Counted from the stretch's first letter, positions 33,024 through 41,451 are shown. The stretch: 64,000 bases of DNA from Chloracidobacterium sp. (GCA_016715795.1 JADJXP010000002.1:496001-560000); one strand, 5' to 3'. Notes: a model not told the origin generated them from the letters alone. Translations and numbers: made by a program.

Positions 33024-34046
33024 ATGAAGCGATACACCAAAGCTCTCTGCTGCTCATTAGCGGCCGCGTTTATCCTCGCGGGGGCCTCGGCGGCGCGTGC
33101 CGATTGGCAAAAGCTTACGACTAATAGCTTTGGCTGGTTCCGTGATATCACTTTCATCGATGCGCAGCGCGGGTTCATTGTTGGCACGGACGGGATAATC
33201 GTCAAGACGGCCGACGGTGGCACCACCTGGACACCGCAGCCGAAATTCAGCACGGACACCTTTCTTCAGGTCCATTTTGTCAACGAAACGACGGGTTGGC
33301 TGCTGTGCGAGCGGAACGTGTTCGCACGCGGGAACAACCCGACGTCTTACGTCCGCAAGACGGTCGATGGTGGCCGCACATGGGAGAAATTCGAGTTTGA
33401 GGATGCCGGCCGCGAACGAATAACTCGGCTGCTCTTTAACCAAAACGGCTCGGCAACTGCATTTGGCGAGGGCGGCGTATTCTTTCGCCTTCAGGAGGAC
33501 GGCAAGACCTGGAAGCGAGTGCAGACGGCGATACACTTTCTCCTGCTTGACGGCAGTTTTGGCAGTGAGCGTATCGGAGCGATGGTCGGGGCCGGCGGCA
33601 CGATCATGTTCTCCGAGGACTCCGGCCTGACCTGGGAGAAAGCGTCGCTGCTGGGTGAGGCCGACACCAAATTCAACGCTGTCTTTTTCACCGGCACACA
33701 GGGTGCGTGGGCAGTGGGCACGCGGGGACGCATTTTTCGCTCGGCCGGAAGCGGCCGACTGTGGCGACAGCAGGACTCGACCGTCACGGCAAACCTCAAC
33801 GACGTTTATTTCACCAGCCCCACAAGCGGCTGGGCCGTTGGTGACCACGGCATCATCGTCCGCACGCGCGACGGCGGCAATACCTGGACCGACGTCAAGT
33901 CAGGCGTCACCCACAAGCTGGAAAAAGTGATCTTCAACGGCGGCCGCGGTTGGGCTATCGGCTTCGGCGGTACGCTGCTAAGATACGAGGCGGCATCGGC
34001 ACCCAATGACCCGGGATCAAAACCATCAATGCAAAAGCGAAGCTAG
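33024..34046 (+). CDS. Secreted Ycf48-like beta-propeller protein
   Basis: 340 residues with a signal peptide (MKRYTKALCCSLAAAFILAGASAARA). The rest is a seven-fold-type propeller of Ycf48/BNR repeats, each with an aromatic/GWAVG strand and a DGGxTW turn (VKTADGGTTWTPQ, RKTVDGGRTWEKF, SEDSGLTWEKA, VRTRDGGNTWTDV). In plants and cyanobacteria Ycf48 assists photosystem II; here it is the last gene of a polysaccharide operon, so that role does not apply. It may be a periplasmic assembly factor. The stop codon directly abuts the convergent glmS stop. Confidence 0.85.
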   Translation: MKRYTKALCCSLAAAFILAGASAARADWQKLTTNSFGWFRDITFIDAQRGFIVGTDGIIVKTADGGTTWTPQPKFSTDTFLQVHFVNETTGWLLCERNVFARGNNPTSYVRKTVDGGRTWEKFEFEDAGRERITRLLFNQNGSATAFGEGGVFFRLQEDGKTWKRVQTAIHFLLLDGSFGSERIGAMVGAGGTIMFSEDSGLTWEKASLLGEADTKFNAVFFTGTQGAWAVGTRGRIFRSAGSGRLWRQQDSTVTANLNDVYFTSPTSGWAVGDHGIIVRTRDGGNTWTDVKSGVTHKLEKVIFNGGRGWAIGFGGTLLRYEAASAPNDPGSKPSMQKRS

Positions 34047-35909
34047 CTACTCCACAGTCACCGATTTAGCGAGATTTCTCGGCTGATCGACGTCACAGCC
34101 GCGGCGGACGGCGATGTGATATGACAGTAACTGCAAAGGCACGATCGAGAGCACGGGGCCGAGCAGGTCTGAGGTATGCGGTATCTCGATGACGTGGCTT
34201 GAGACGGTGCTCGACATCGTATCGCCTTCGGTGAGGACCGAGATAATAATGCCGTCGCGCGATTTGACCTCGACGATATTCGAGTGGGTTTTCTCGTATC
34301 GAAGCTCGCTGCCTGCGTTGCCGTCCTCTTTTGTGTTGACGATGACGACGGGGAGTTTTTCGTCGATGAGCGCGTTGGGGCCGTGCTTCATCTCGCCCGC
34401 CGGGTAACCCTCTGCGTGGATGTAGCTGATCTCTTTGAGTTTCAGTGCTCCCTCTAACGCGACGGGGAAGTTGATCCCGCGGCCGAGATAGAGAAAGTCC
34501 TGTACGCGGAAGAACTCTTTCGACAATTCCTCGATCGATTCGGCGTTGTTGAGCAGATGCTCGATCTTTAATGGCAGTTCGGCGAGGTCCTGGGCAAGGT
34601 GTTTGGCCCGCTCTTCGTCGATCTGGCCGCGAAGCTCGCCGAGATAAAGAGCAAAGAGATACAACGCGATCATTTGCGCGGTGAACGCCTTTGTCGATGC
34701 CACGCCGATCTCAGGCCCCGCGTGAGTCAGGATCGTCCCATCGGCCTCACGCGTGATCATCGAGCCATGGACGTTGCAGATCGCGAGCACCTTGCAGCCG
34801 GCATGTTTTGCCTCGCGCATCGCGGCTATGGTGTCGGCCGTCTCGCCCGATTGCGAGATCACGATCAGCAGGTCGTTCTCGGTCAAAACGGGGTCGCGAT
34901 AGCGGAATTCGGAAGCGTAATCAACATCTACGGGCACGCGGGCAAGCTGTTCGAGCATATACTTGCCCGCTAATCCGGCATGCCATGAGGTGCCGCATGC
35001 GGCGATCTTGATCGAGGTCAACGCCTTAAAGTCGTCCTCAGAGATGTCCATCGGGTCGAGATATACTTTGCCCGTGTCGAGCGAGATGCGCCCCTGCACC
35101 GTGTCGCGAACCGCACGCGGCTGATCGTATATCTCCTTGAGCATGAAGTGCTTAAAGCCGCCCTTCTCGGCCTGGATCGGGTCCCATGTGATCCGCTGCT
35201 TTTCGGGCTCGACAACATTTCCGTCAAAATCCGTGACGCGAACAGAGTCTCTCGTGAGGATCGCCATCTCCTTGTCACCGAGGAAAAACACGTCCCGGGT
35301 GTGTGCCAGGATCGGCGGAATGTCGCTTGCGACAAAGAACTCGCCGTCTCCCAAACCGATCACGACCGGCGGCCCCTCGCGCACCGCGATGATCGTATCC
35401 GGCTCGTCAATCGAGATGATCGACATCGCAAAAATACCGCGAAGCTCGCTAACGGCCTTCCTAACCGCGAGTTCCAGTGACAAATTCTCGGTGTCAACAT
35501 AATGCCCAATGAGGTGCGCCACGACCTCGGTGTCAGTCTCGGTAACGAACTCATGCCCGCCGGCCTGCAGCCTTTCTTTCAGGTGCAGATAGTTCTCGAT
35601 AATGCCGTTGTGAACGACCACGACCTTGCCCGACTGGTCGCGGTGCGGATGAGCATTCTCCTCAGTAGGCCGTCCGTGCGTCGCCCAACGCGTGTGCCCG
35701 ATGCCGTAATTCCCATCGAGTGGATTCAGCCGTATCGCTTCCTCGAGATTGCGCAGCTTGCCCTCAGCTCGCCGCAATTCCATATGCCGGTCGTCATCGA
35801 CCACAGCGATCCCCGCCGAGTCATATCCGCGATACTCCAGCTTCCTCAAACCGTCAATGATCAACGGCACAACCTGTTTATTTCCAACGTATCCGACTAT
35901 TCCGCACAT
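34047..35909 (-). CDS. glmS: Glutamine-fructose-6-phosphate aminotransferase
   Basis: GlmS makes glucosamine-6-phosphate, the first step to UDP-GlcNAc. The 620-residue protein begins MCGIVGYVG (Cys2 nucleophile of the glutaminase domain), has the [13 protein letters not shown] and DTEVVAHL blocks, and two SIS domains ([55 protein letters not shown]), ending [11 protein letters not shown]. It lies 3 nt after glmU on the same strand. Confidence 0.97.
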   Translation of the reverse strand: MCGIVGYVGNKQVVPLIIDGLRKLEYRGYDSAGIAVVDDDRHMELRRAEGKLRNLEEAIRLNPLDGNYGIGHTRWATHGRPTEENAHPHRDQSGKVVVVHNGIIENYLHLKERLQAGGHEFVTETDTEVVAHLIGHYVDTENLSLELAVRKAVSELRGIFAMSIISIDEPDTIIAVREGPPVVIGLGDGEFFVASDIPPILAHTRDVFFLGDKEMAILTRDSVRVTDFDGNVVEPEKQRITWDPIQAEKGGFKHFMLKEIYDQPRAVRDTVQGRISLDTGKVYLDPMDISEDDFKALTSIKIAACGTSWHAGLAGKYMLEQLARVPVDVDYASEFRYRDPVLTENDLLIVISQSGETADTIAAMREAKHAGCKVLAICNVHGSMITREADGTILTHAGPEIGVASTKAFTAQMIALYLFALYLGELRGQIDEERAKHLAQDLAELPLKIEHLLNNAESIEELSKEFFRVQDFLYLGRGINFPVALEGALKLKEISYIHAEGYPAGEMKHGPNALIDEKLPVVIVNTKEDGNAGSELRYEKTHSNIVEVKSRDGIIISVLTEGDTMSSTVSSHVIEIPHTSDLLGPVLSIVPLQLLSYHIAVRRGCDVDQPRNLAKSVTVE

Positions 35910-35912
35910 AAT

Positions 35913-37316
35913 CTAGTTTTGTTCCGACGCCTTTTCTTCGTTATGGCTAAGATCCTTGATCGCCCTTGCCGGGGCACCTACGACGAGCTTGTTTTTCGGC
36001 ACATCTTTGTTGACGACACTGCCCGCACCGGTCACCGCCCCCTCGCCGACAGTGATCGGGGCTATCAGCATCGTGTCCGAACCGATCTTTACGTTATTGC
36101 CGATGTGGGTCTCGTGTTTGTTCTTGCCGTCGTAGTTACAGGTGATGGTGCCGGCGCCGATGTTTGTGCTTTCTCCGATCGTGGCATCGCCGAGATAGGT
36201 GAGGTGGCTGGCTTTTGACTTGCGCCCCAAGGTGGTTTTCTTTAGCTCAACGAAGTTGCCGACCTTTGAGCCCTCTATCATCACGGCGTGGCCGCGAAGG
36301 TGCGCCATCGGGCCGACCGTGCAGTTGTCTCCGACGGTCGAGTCGGTGATAAAGCAGTTATCCCGTATCTCGACGCCGCTGCCGATCTCGGAATCGACGA
36401 TCCGCGTGCCCGGACGAATAACGCTGCCCTCGCCGACAATGCTTTTGCCCTCAATAGTTACATTCTGATGAATGACCGTGTCGCGGCCGATCGTCGAACG
36501 GCCGCTGACATACGCCGTCTTCGGATTGACAAACGTCACGCCGCTCTCGAGCATCAGCCGCCCAATCGTCCGCTTACGAATGACCTTCTCCATCGCCGCG
36601 AGCTGACGGCGATCATTTACGCCCTCGACCTGCCGATAGTCGTCGCATTCGAAGATCGCGATCGGGCCGCCGTCTTCCTTGAGAATTCGCGGCACGTCGG
36701 TCAGGTAATACTCGCCCTGCGCGTTGTCATTGCCGACCTGCGTGAGCGCGTCAAACAGCTTCCGCGTATCAAAGCAATAAATGCCCGAATTGATCTCGCT
36801 GACTTTCTTCTCGTCCTCGCTAGCGTCCTTTTGCTCGACGATACGGTCAAATGAACCGTCGCCGCCGCGAACAACGCGGCCGTAACCTGTTGGGTCTTTT
36901 AGCTTTACCGACAGCACAGTGCACACGGCCTTATTTTCCCGATGCGCGGCGACCAGCCCATCCAGCGTAGTCTTGGTTATCATCGGCACGTCGCCCGACA
37001 GCACCATCGTCGTCGAATCGCGCCCTTCGAGCAGTGACCTCGCCGCATTCACCGCATCGCCCGTCCCAAGCTGTTTCTCCTGCAACGCAAACTCGACCGG
37101 CTTGTCGTCAAACTCACGCAGAACCTCGGCCTCAGCATCCTCGGCCTGATGCCCCACAATGACGACGACCTTTGCCGGTTCCAATTCGAACGCAGTCTCG
37201 ACGACGTGATTGATGAGTGCGCGACCGTCCAGCCGGTGCAGCACCTTCGCAAGGTTCGACTTCATCCGCGTGCCGAGGCCGGCGGCCATTATCAGTATGT
37301 CGAGATCTTTATGCAC
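35913..37316 (-). CDS. glmU: Bifunctional GlcNAc-1-P uridyltransferase/GlcN-1-P acetyltransferase
   Basis: 467 residues. N-terminal pyrophosphorylase LDILIMAAGLGTRMKSNLAKVLH with VLSGDVPMI; C-terminal left-handed beta-helix acetyltransferase with hexapeptide repeats (IGEGSVIRPGT-type, GNFVELKKTTLG, YLGDATIGESTNIGAGTITCNYDG). It completes UDP-GlcNAc synthesis. The best start is a GTG at 37316, and the sequence just upstream is an AT-rich heptamer repeat with no Shine-Dalgarno, unusual for an essential gene. Operon order is yvcK-glmU-glmS. Confidence 0.95.
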   Translation of the reverse strand: MHKDLDILIMAAGLGTRMKSNLAKVLHRLDGRALINHVVETAFELEPAKVVVIVGHQAEDAEAEVLREFDDKPVEFALQEKQLGTGDAVNAARSLLEGRDSTTMVLSGDVPMITKTTLDGLVAAHRENKAVCTVLSVKLKDPTGYGRVVRGGDGSFDRIVEQKDASEDEKKVSEINSGIYCFDTRKLFDALTQVGNDNAQGEYYLTDVPRILKEDGGPIAIFECDDYRQVEGVNDRRQLAAMEKVIRKRTIGRLMLESGVTFVNPKTAYVSGRSTIGRDTVIHQNVTIEGKSIVGEGSVIRPGTRIVDSEIGSGVEIRDNCFITDSTVGDNCTVGPMAHLRGHAVMIEGSKVGNFVELKKTTLGRKSKASHLTYLGDATIGESTNIGAGTITCNYDGKNKHETHIGNNVKIGSDTMLIAPITVGEGAVTGAGSVVNKDVPKNKLVVGAPARAIKDLSHNEEKASEQN

Positions 37317-37317
37317 A

Positions 37318-37395
37318 ATTACAAATTACGAATTATGAATTACGAATTAGGAAGTGCGTTCTGCATTCGTAATTCGTAATTGATAATTCGTAATC
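37318..37395. repeat. Heptamer-repeat hairpin (AATTACG) at the yvcK/glmU junction
   Basis: Five heptamers of AATTACG type (37318-37353), a 13-base loop, then the inverted array (ATTCGTAATTCGTAATTG and on). The right part codes for the last ~16 residues of YvcK, and the left part forms the leader of glmU. Confidence 0.9.
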
Positions 37396-38417
37396 GACTC
37401 CTTCCGCGGTTGCAAAGCACACAATAACAATACTTGAGCCAATTTCTCAGGCTGATGTCGGACCATTTCGCCTTCGTCCAACAGGTTACCATAGACGATC
37501 TCGGCTCCCTCGATGGTGTCGGGTGAGATCGAGCCGTGAACGCCGATCTGCTCGGCCCCCTCATCGGCGTATTTGTCGGCCTGGCCGGTGCTGATCGGAT
37601 GATCATTGACGATCACATAATCAAACTCGATCTGCGGAGCATAGTCGCGAATTATCTCAAGATGATGCCGCGCTGTAAATCCAGTCGTTTCGCCCGGCTG
37701 CGTCATCAGGTTACAGACATATACCCTTGTTGACTGGGAAGCCGCAATAGCATCAGCCACGCCGTCAACCAATATAGGCGGCAACAAACTCGTAAACAGT
37801 GAACCGGGACCGATAGTTACGACATCGGCAGCCTCGATCGCGGCTAGGGCCTCCGGCATCGGCTTGCAATCCGCTGGTTCAAGATAAAGACGCTCGATAT
37901 CGTGGCCGACCTGCGAGATCTTCGTCTCGCCCTTTACGATGCTTCCGTCCTTCAAGTTGGCCGCCAGCCGCACGTCGGCGACGGTTGCGGGATAGATATG
38001 GCCTTTGCTCGCGAGGATCTCACTCGACAGCTTGACAGCCTCGGCAAAGTCGCCGGTCATCTCGGCAAGTGCCGCAAGAAAGATGTTCCCAAAACTATGC
38101 CCACCGAGGTCGCCGTCGCCGCGAAAGCGATGCTTGAAGAGTTTCGACAACAGCCGCGAGTCTTCACTCAACGCGACCATGCAGTTGCGAATATCGCCCG
38201 GCGGCAGCATCTGAAGCTCTTCGCGCAGCCGGCCTGAGCTTCCGCCGTCGTCGGACACGGCAACGATCGCGGACAGGTCATCGAGCCACACCGGCTCGGT
38301 GTCGCGTGCGTGGACAAACCGTTTGAGTCCCGACAGCAGTGTCGACAGGCCGTTGCCGCCGCCGATGGCAACAAAACGCAGCCCGTCAGAACTGTCCGAG
38401 AACAGGTGGTGCTTCAT
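37347..38417 (-). CDS. yvcK: YvcK/GlmR family UDP-sugar-binding regulator
   Basis: 356 residues of the CofD-like YvcK family, with the nucleotide-sugar site RFVAIGGGNGLSTLL near the N terminus, VAVSDDGGSSGRLR, the PGDIRNCMVAL block and VTIGPGSLFTSLLP. In Bacillus subtilis the protein (GlmR) binds UDP-GlcNAc and stimulates GlmS. Here it is the first gene of yvcK-glmU-glmS, supporting a role in UDP-GlcNAc control. The last residues (ESITNYQLRITNAERTS) are encoded by an AT-rich heptamer repeat and are probably not part of the folded protein. Confidence 0.9.
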   Translation of the reverse strand: MKHHLFSDSSDGLRFVAIGGGNGLSTLLSGLKRFVHARDTEPVWLDDLSAIVAVSDDGGSSGRLREELQMLPPGDIRNCMVALSEDSRLLSKLFKHRFRGDGDLGGHSFGNIFLAALAEMTGDFAEAVKLSSEILASKGHIYPATVADVRLAANLKDGSIVKGETKISQVGHDIERLYLEPADCKPMPEALAAIEAADVVTIGPGSLFTSLLPPILVDGVADAIAASQSTRVYVCNLMTQPGETTGFTARHHLEIIRDYAPQIEFDYVIVNDHPISTGQADKYADEGAEQIGVHGSISPDTIEGAEIVYGNLLDEGEMVRHQPEKLAQVLLLCALQPRKESITNYQLRITNAERTS

Positions 38418-38766
38418 CGATTGAACGACCGTAGGCTATCATTTGCCGCAGGTCTAACGGAAAGGAAGTCAGGGTGGTTGGCCGTGCGAACCCGCAACAG
38501 CCGTCGGCGAGCGCTTGCCGACAAGCAATAATTTTAGCACTGGCAGCGACAAGAAAACAATACGAACCACGGTCGGGAGCCGGTCGGAGGTTGTTGCGTA
38601 CGGCTCGATCTGCTCCGCATCCCAAAAAATCCTTGTCTGCGGGCAATACCGTATGTTAAATTTAGTTTTGCGACCGTGTCCTTACCGGCGGCCGTATTGC
38701 CTTTAGCACCTAACCCGATATAAGATTTAGCTGCGTTTCAGGTCACAGCACCATCACGAACATCAA
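38418..38766. other. 349-bp divergent intergenic region between yvcK and mglB-like gene
   Basis: I see no gene here; the short frames lack family features. The only structured signal is a candidate promoter at 38697-38724 for the rightward gene. The promoter of yvcK should also lie here, but I could not identify a convincing one. Confidence 0.4.
38697..38724 (+). promoter_or_regulatory. Sigma-70-type promoter upstream of mglB-like gene
   Basis: TTGCCT (38697-38702), a 16-bp spacer and TATAAG (38719-38724), about 43 nt before the ATG at 38767. Confidence 0.5.
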
Positions 38767-39248
38767 ATGCCCGATACGCCTTTTATCCTGCAGGAAGATC
38801 AGTTTTTGCGGCTCAAGACCGTGCTGGGCGCGTCCGCATCGAGTGTGCGGCGCGTGTCGTCTTCCTTATCGACCGCGACGGCCAGCCTATCGCATTCAGC
38901 GGCGACATCGGCAACATGGACACGACCAGCTTCGCTTCGCTCGCGGCGGGTAATGTTGCCGCGACGAGCTCGATGGCCAAGCTGATCGGTGAGGAGGCCT
39001 TTCCATGCGTGTTTCACGAAGGCGAACACGAGAGCATCTATATCAGCATCATCGGCCGGGCATTGTTGGTTGTCGTCTTTGACGAACGTTCGACACTGAG
39101 CCTGGTAAAGATCCGTTCAAAACGAGGCAGCTACGAGGTTGCCGGTATTCTTGACGAAGCAACGACTGCCTCGGCGAGCTATCAGCTAAATAACAATTCG
39201 TTCTTTGCGGAGATCACGGACGAAGACATCGACAGCCTGTTCAGTTGA
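38767..39248 (+). pseudogene. MglB-like Roadblock/LC7 protein, frame broken
   Basis: MglB is the GTPase-activating partner of the polarity GTPase MglA, encoded 450 bp downstream. The N-terminal helix is read in one frame from ATG 38767 (MPDTPFILQEDQFLRLKTVLG), but the first strand and the rest are in another frame: ARVVFLIDRDGQPIAFSGD, then from 38916 MDTTSFASLAAGNVAAT, FHEGEHESIYISI, ALLVVVFDE and LGKVK-like LSLVKIRSKRG. The shift lies between about 38823 and 38860. A start at 38916 alone would remove the first helix and strand of the fold. It is either a real frameshift, a sequencing error or, less likely, programmed frameshifting. The downstream part has no stop codon. Confidence 0.7.
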
Positions 39249-39280
39249 TGACAAGTGACAGGTGACAAGTAACAGGCAAG
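39249..39280 (+). repeat. Left heptamer array flanking the S23 gene
   Basis: TGACAAG-TGACAGG-TGACAAG-TAACAGG-CAAG: four degenerate heptamers starting right after the mglB-like stop codon. The inverted counterpart is at 39656-39685. Confidence 0.85.
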
Positions 39281-39286
39281 AACGCG

Positions 39287-39655
39287 ATGAGGCCACACGA
39301 AAAACTCGAAGTTTGGAAAAAGGCCGTCGACTTTATAGTTAATGTCTATGAGCAGACGGGAACTTTTCCGTCAGATGAGAAATTCGGCCTCACATCTCAG
39401 ATAAGACGTGCGGCGGTTTCAATCCCGGCGAATATTGCCGAAGGAGCGGCAAGACACTCGGACAAAGAATTCGCACACTTCGTCGCCGTTGCGCAAGGCT
39501 CGTGCAGTGAACTCGAAACGGAACTTCTGATCGGGTCTAGACTTGGTTTCCTAGCTCCAGGGGTTTATTCGACATTGAGAGGTGAGGCAGACGCGATCGG
39601 TCGAATGTTCGTGGGCTTGTCGAAGCATTTGCGTCAAAAGGGCGACAAATCCTGA
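39287..39655 (+). CDS. Four-helix-bundle protein, S23/23S-rRNA-intervening-sequence family
   Basis: 122 residues with the family pattern: N-terminal LEVWKKAVDFIVNVYEQTGTFP, FGLTSQIRRAAVSIPANIAEGAAR, FAHFVAVAQGSCSELETELLI and a final helix. Relatives are encoded inside intervening sequences of 23S rRNA genes and, as Avd, in diversity-generating retroelements; their molecular role outside these settings is poorly defined. Here the gene sits between an MglB-like and an MglA gene and is flanked within 6 nt upstream and 0 nt downstream by inverted heptamer arrays (39249-39280 and 39656-39685), as if it were cargo of a small insertion. Confidence 0.92.
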   Translation: MRPHEKLEVWKKAVDFIVNVYEQTGTFPSDEKFGLTSQIRRAAVSIPANIAEGAARHSDKEFAHFVAVAQGSCSELETELLIGSRLGFLAPGVYSTLRGEADAIGRMFVGLSKHLRQKGDKS

Positions 39656-39685
39656 TCTTGTTACCTGTTACCTGTCACTGTTTAC
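39656..39685 (-). repeat. Right heptamer array flanking the S23 gene
   Basis: Read on the minus strand: AAACAG-TGACAGG-TAACAGG-TAACAAG. The core AGTGACAGGTRACARGTAAC is shared with the left array. It starts at the S23 stop codon and ends a few bases before the mglA start. Confidence 0.85.
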
Positions 39686-39691
39686 TTTCTT

Positions 39692-40276
39692 ATGACTTTC
39701 ATCAATTACGCATCACGCGAGATCAACTGCAAGATCGTTTACTACGGCCCGGGTTTGTGCGGCAAGACGACGAATCTGCAATACATCTACGACTCGACCG
39801 CGCCGCAGGCGAAGGGCAAACTCATCTCGCTCGCGACCGAGACGGACCGGACGCTGTTCTTTGATTTCATGCCGCTGGAACTGGGGACCGTTCGCGGCTT
39901 TAAGACGCGATTCCACCTTTACACGGTTCCGGGACAGGTCTATTACGACGCGTCACGAAAGCTCATTCTCAAGGGCGTAGACGGCGTCGTTTTCGTCGCC
40001 GACAGCCAGGAAGAGCGGATGGACGCCAACGTCGAATCGCTCTATAACCTCGAAGAAAACCTGCAAACTCAGGGCTACGAGCTAAACAATATCCCTTACG
40101 TTCTGCAATTGAACAAACGCGATCTGCCAAACGTAATTCCGGCTCACGACCTGACCGGCGAACTTCAAAAGAAGGGCGAACCCGTATTCGAAGCCGTCGC
40201 CACCAACGGCACCGGCGTTTTTGACACACTCAAAGCCGTGGCCAAACAGGTCCTTACCGAGCTTCGAAAAGGGTAA
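39692..40276 (+). CDS. MglA-type small Ras-like GTPase
   Basis: 194 residues. P-loop YYGPGLCGKTTNLQYI (about 18-33), switch region LISLATETDRTLFFDFMP, PGQVYYDASRKLILKG (G3 with the MglA-typical VPGQ), LNKRDLP (G4, NKRD) and the closing AVATNGTGVFDTLKAV. MglA sets cell polarity and, in myxobacteria, drives gliding and type IV pilus motility together with MglB. The usual mglB-mglA adjacency is interrupted here by the S23 gene. A strong terminator follows. Confidence 0.94.
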   Translation: MTFINYASREINCKIVYYGPGLCGKTTNLQYIYDSTAPQAKGKLISLATETDRTLFFDFMPLELGTVRGFKTRFHLYTVPGQVYYDASRKLILKGVDGVVFVADSQEERMDANVESLYNLEENLQTQGYELNNIPYVLQLNKRDLPNVIPAHDLTGELQKKGEPVFEAVATNGTGVFDTLKAVAKQVLTELRKG

Positions 40277-40301
40277 GGGGCAAATAAACGAAACAAGTGC
40301 T

Positions 40302-40334
40302 AAGGGAGGAGTTTCGGCTCCTCCCTTCTTTTTC
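40302..40334 (+). terminator. Rho-independent terminator after mglA
   Basis: AAGGGAGGAG (40302-40311) pairs perfectly with CTCCTCCCTT (40318-40327) around TTTCGG, followed by CTTTTTC. Confidence 0.88.
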
Positions 40335-40373
40335 ATCTTTTCACATTGTCACTTTTTCACTACAATCGCTGGT

Positions 40374-40640
40374 ATGAAGCTGCCTGGGGAAGAGTTCGTG
40401 TACGAGGGCCTCAATGACCTGCGGGAAGGCCGCGAAACAGTGGCCGCGCTTCTCGTCGCAATCGGAGCTCCGCGCCTCAGACAACTTGGGATTGACGTTC
40501 CGTTGCATACATTAGACAGCCCCGAGCATCGCCTCTATCTCAGGCTCGCCTCTGAGGACAGCGATTCGGCCCATTCCCGGTATAATGCGCTTGTTCGCAG
40601 GCTGGTCAGTTTTGAAAACTCTTTCAAATGCGCGGCCTGA
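40374..40640 (+). CDS. Small protein paired with a nucleotidyltransferase (possible antitoxin)
   Basis: 88 residues from the ATG at 40374 (MKLPGEEFVYEGLNDLREG); longer readings start within the mglA terminator region. Mostly helical with two charged Leu-rich stretches (LNDLREGRETVAALLVAIG, LRQLGIDVP). No family recognised. It overlaps the following nucleotidyltransferase-like gene by 13 nt, the layout typical of a toxin-antitoxin pair. Confidence 0.65.
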   Translation: MKLPGEEFVYEGLNDLREGRETVAALLVAIGAPRLRQLGIDVPLHTLDSPEHRLYLRLASEDSDSAHSRYNALVRRLVSFENSFKCAA

Positions 40641-41173
40641 CCGATCGAGAACGTATCGCTGAATTTATGCGGGCAATCGGCAACGCTGCACGAAAACCTG
40701 TGCGTGTCTATTTCACGGGCGGAGTGACCGCAGTTCTTCACGGCTGGCGTGAGAGCACGATCGACATTGACCTACGATTCGTCCCCGAGGCCGACGAATT
40801 ATTCCGCGCGGTGAGTGAACAGAAGGAGCGGCTTCAGGTTAATGTTGAGCTTGCCGCTCCGCCGGATTTCATACCGGAGGTCGACGGCTGGGAGGACCGC
40901 TCCATCTTTATCGCTCGAGAGGGAAAAGTTGATTTCTACCATTTCGATCCTTATAGTCAGGCCCTATCTAAGCTGCAGAGGCGTCACGAAAAGGATGTCG
41001 ATGATGTACGTGCGATGTTTGAGGCTAGATTGGTCGTCGTCGATGGGTTGCTAGAATTCTTCGACCGGATCAAACCGTCACTCTATCTCTATCCGGCTAT
41101 AGATCCCGTAGCATTCGAGAATTCTGTGGTTGAGACGGTTCTGGAGCGCAAGCAAAAAGAGGCCTCGACTTAA
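40628..41173 (+). CDS. Nucleotidyltransferase-like protein (DUF6036/AbiEii type)
   Basis: 181 residues. The active-site pattern of minimal nucleotidyltransferases is visible: FTGGVTAVLHGWRESTIDIDLRF (GG...RxTxDIDL, about residues 31-53), and a further carboxylate may be at VDFYHFD. Such proteins act as AbiEii-like toxins or other NMP-transferases. The preceding 88-residue gene overlaps it. DUF6036 is my best family guess from pattern, not a search. Confidence 0.7.
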   Translation: MRGLTDRERIAEFMRAIGNAARKPVRVYFTGGVTAVLHGWRESTIDIDLRFVPEADELFRAVSEQKERLQVNVELAAPPDFIPEVDGWEDRSIFIAREGKVDFYHFDPYSQALSKLQRRHEKDVDDVRAMFEARLVVVDGLLEFFDRIKPSLYLYPAIDPVAFENSVVETVLERKQKEAST

Positions 41174-41225
41174 TTCTGCCCTCCTATTACCGAACACTGA
41201 ATTCTAAACTCTGAACTGCTGAAAG

Positions 41226-41302
41226 TGGCGGGGCCGACGGGGCTCGAACCCGCGACCTCCAACGTGACAGGCTGGCGTTCTAACCAACTGAACTACGACC
41301 CC
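41226..41302 (-). tRNA. tRNA-Asp (anticodon GUC), CCA encoded
   Basis: Reverse-strand cloverleaf: acceptor GGGGTCG/CGGCCCC, D-loop with normal GG, anticodon stem CCAGC/GTTGG with loop CTGTCAC, T-loop TTCGAGC, discriminator G and CCA. It lies downstream of tRNA-Val on the same strand. Confidence 0.95.
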
Positions 41303-41375
41303 GCGATGCCAATTAAAAATTCAAGAATACAAATTCAAAGGTTTGCATTTTTCACTTCTAATTTTGCAATGGATA

Positions 41376-41451
41376 TGGTGGGCACGAAGGGACTCGAACC
41401 CCTAACTTCCTCCTTGTAAGAGAGGCTGTCTACCAATTGACATACATGCCC
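41376..41451 (-). tRNA. tRNA-Val (anticodon UAC), CCA encoded
   Basis: Reverse-strand cloverleaf: acceptor GGGCATG/CGTGCCC, D stem TGTC/GACA, anticodon stem CCTCT/GGAGG with loop CTTACAA, T-loop TTCGAGT, discriminator A and CCA. A promoter ends 6 nt upstream. Confidence 0.94.

Noticed and set aside
33024..34046. Ycf48-like protein taken as a sign of photosynthesis
   Set aside because: No photosystem genes are present. Ycf48/BNR propellers are common in non-photosynthetic bacteria, and here the gene ends a polysaccharide operon.
41225..41419. Rightward frame of 64 codons over the tRNAs
   Set aside because: It is the antisense of tRNA-Asp and the 3' part of tRNA-Val, a common false gene over tRNA loci.
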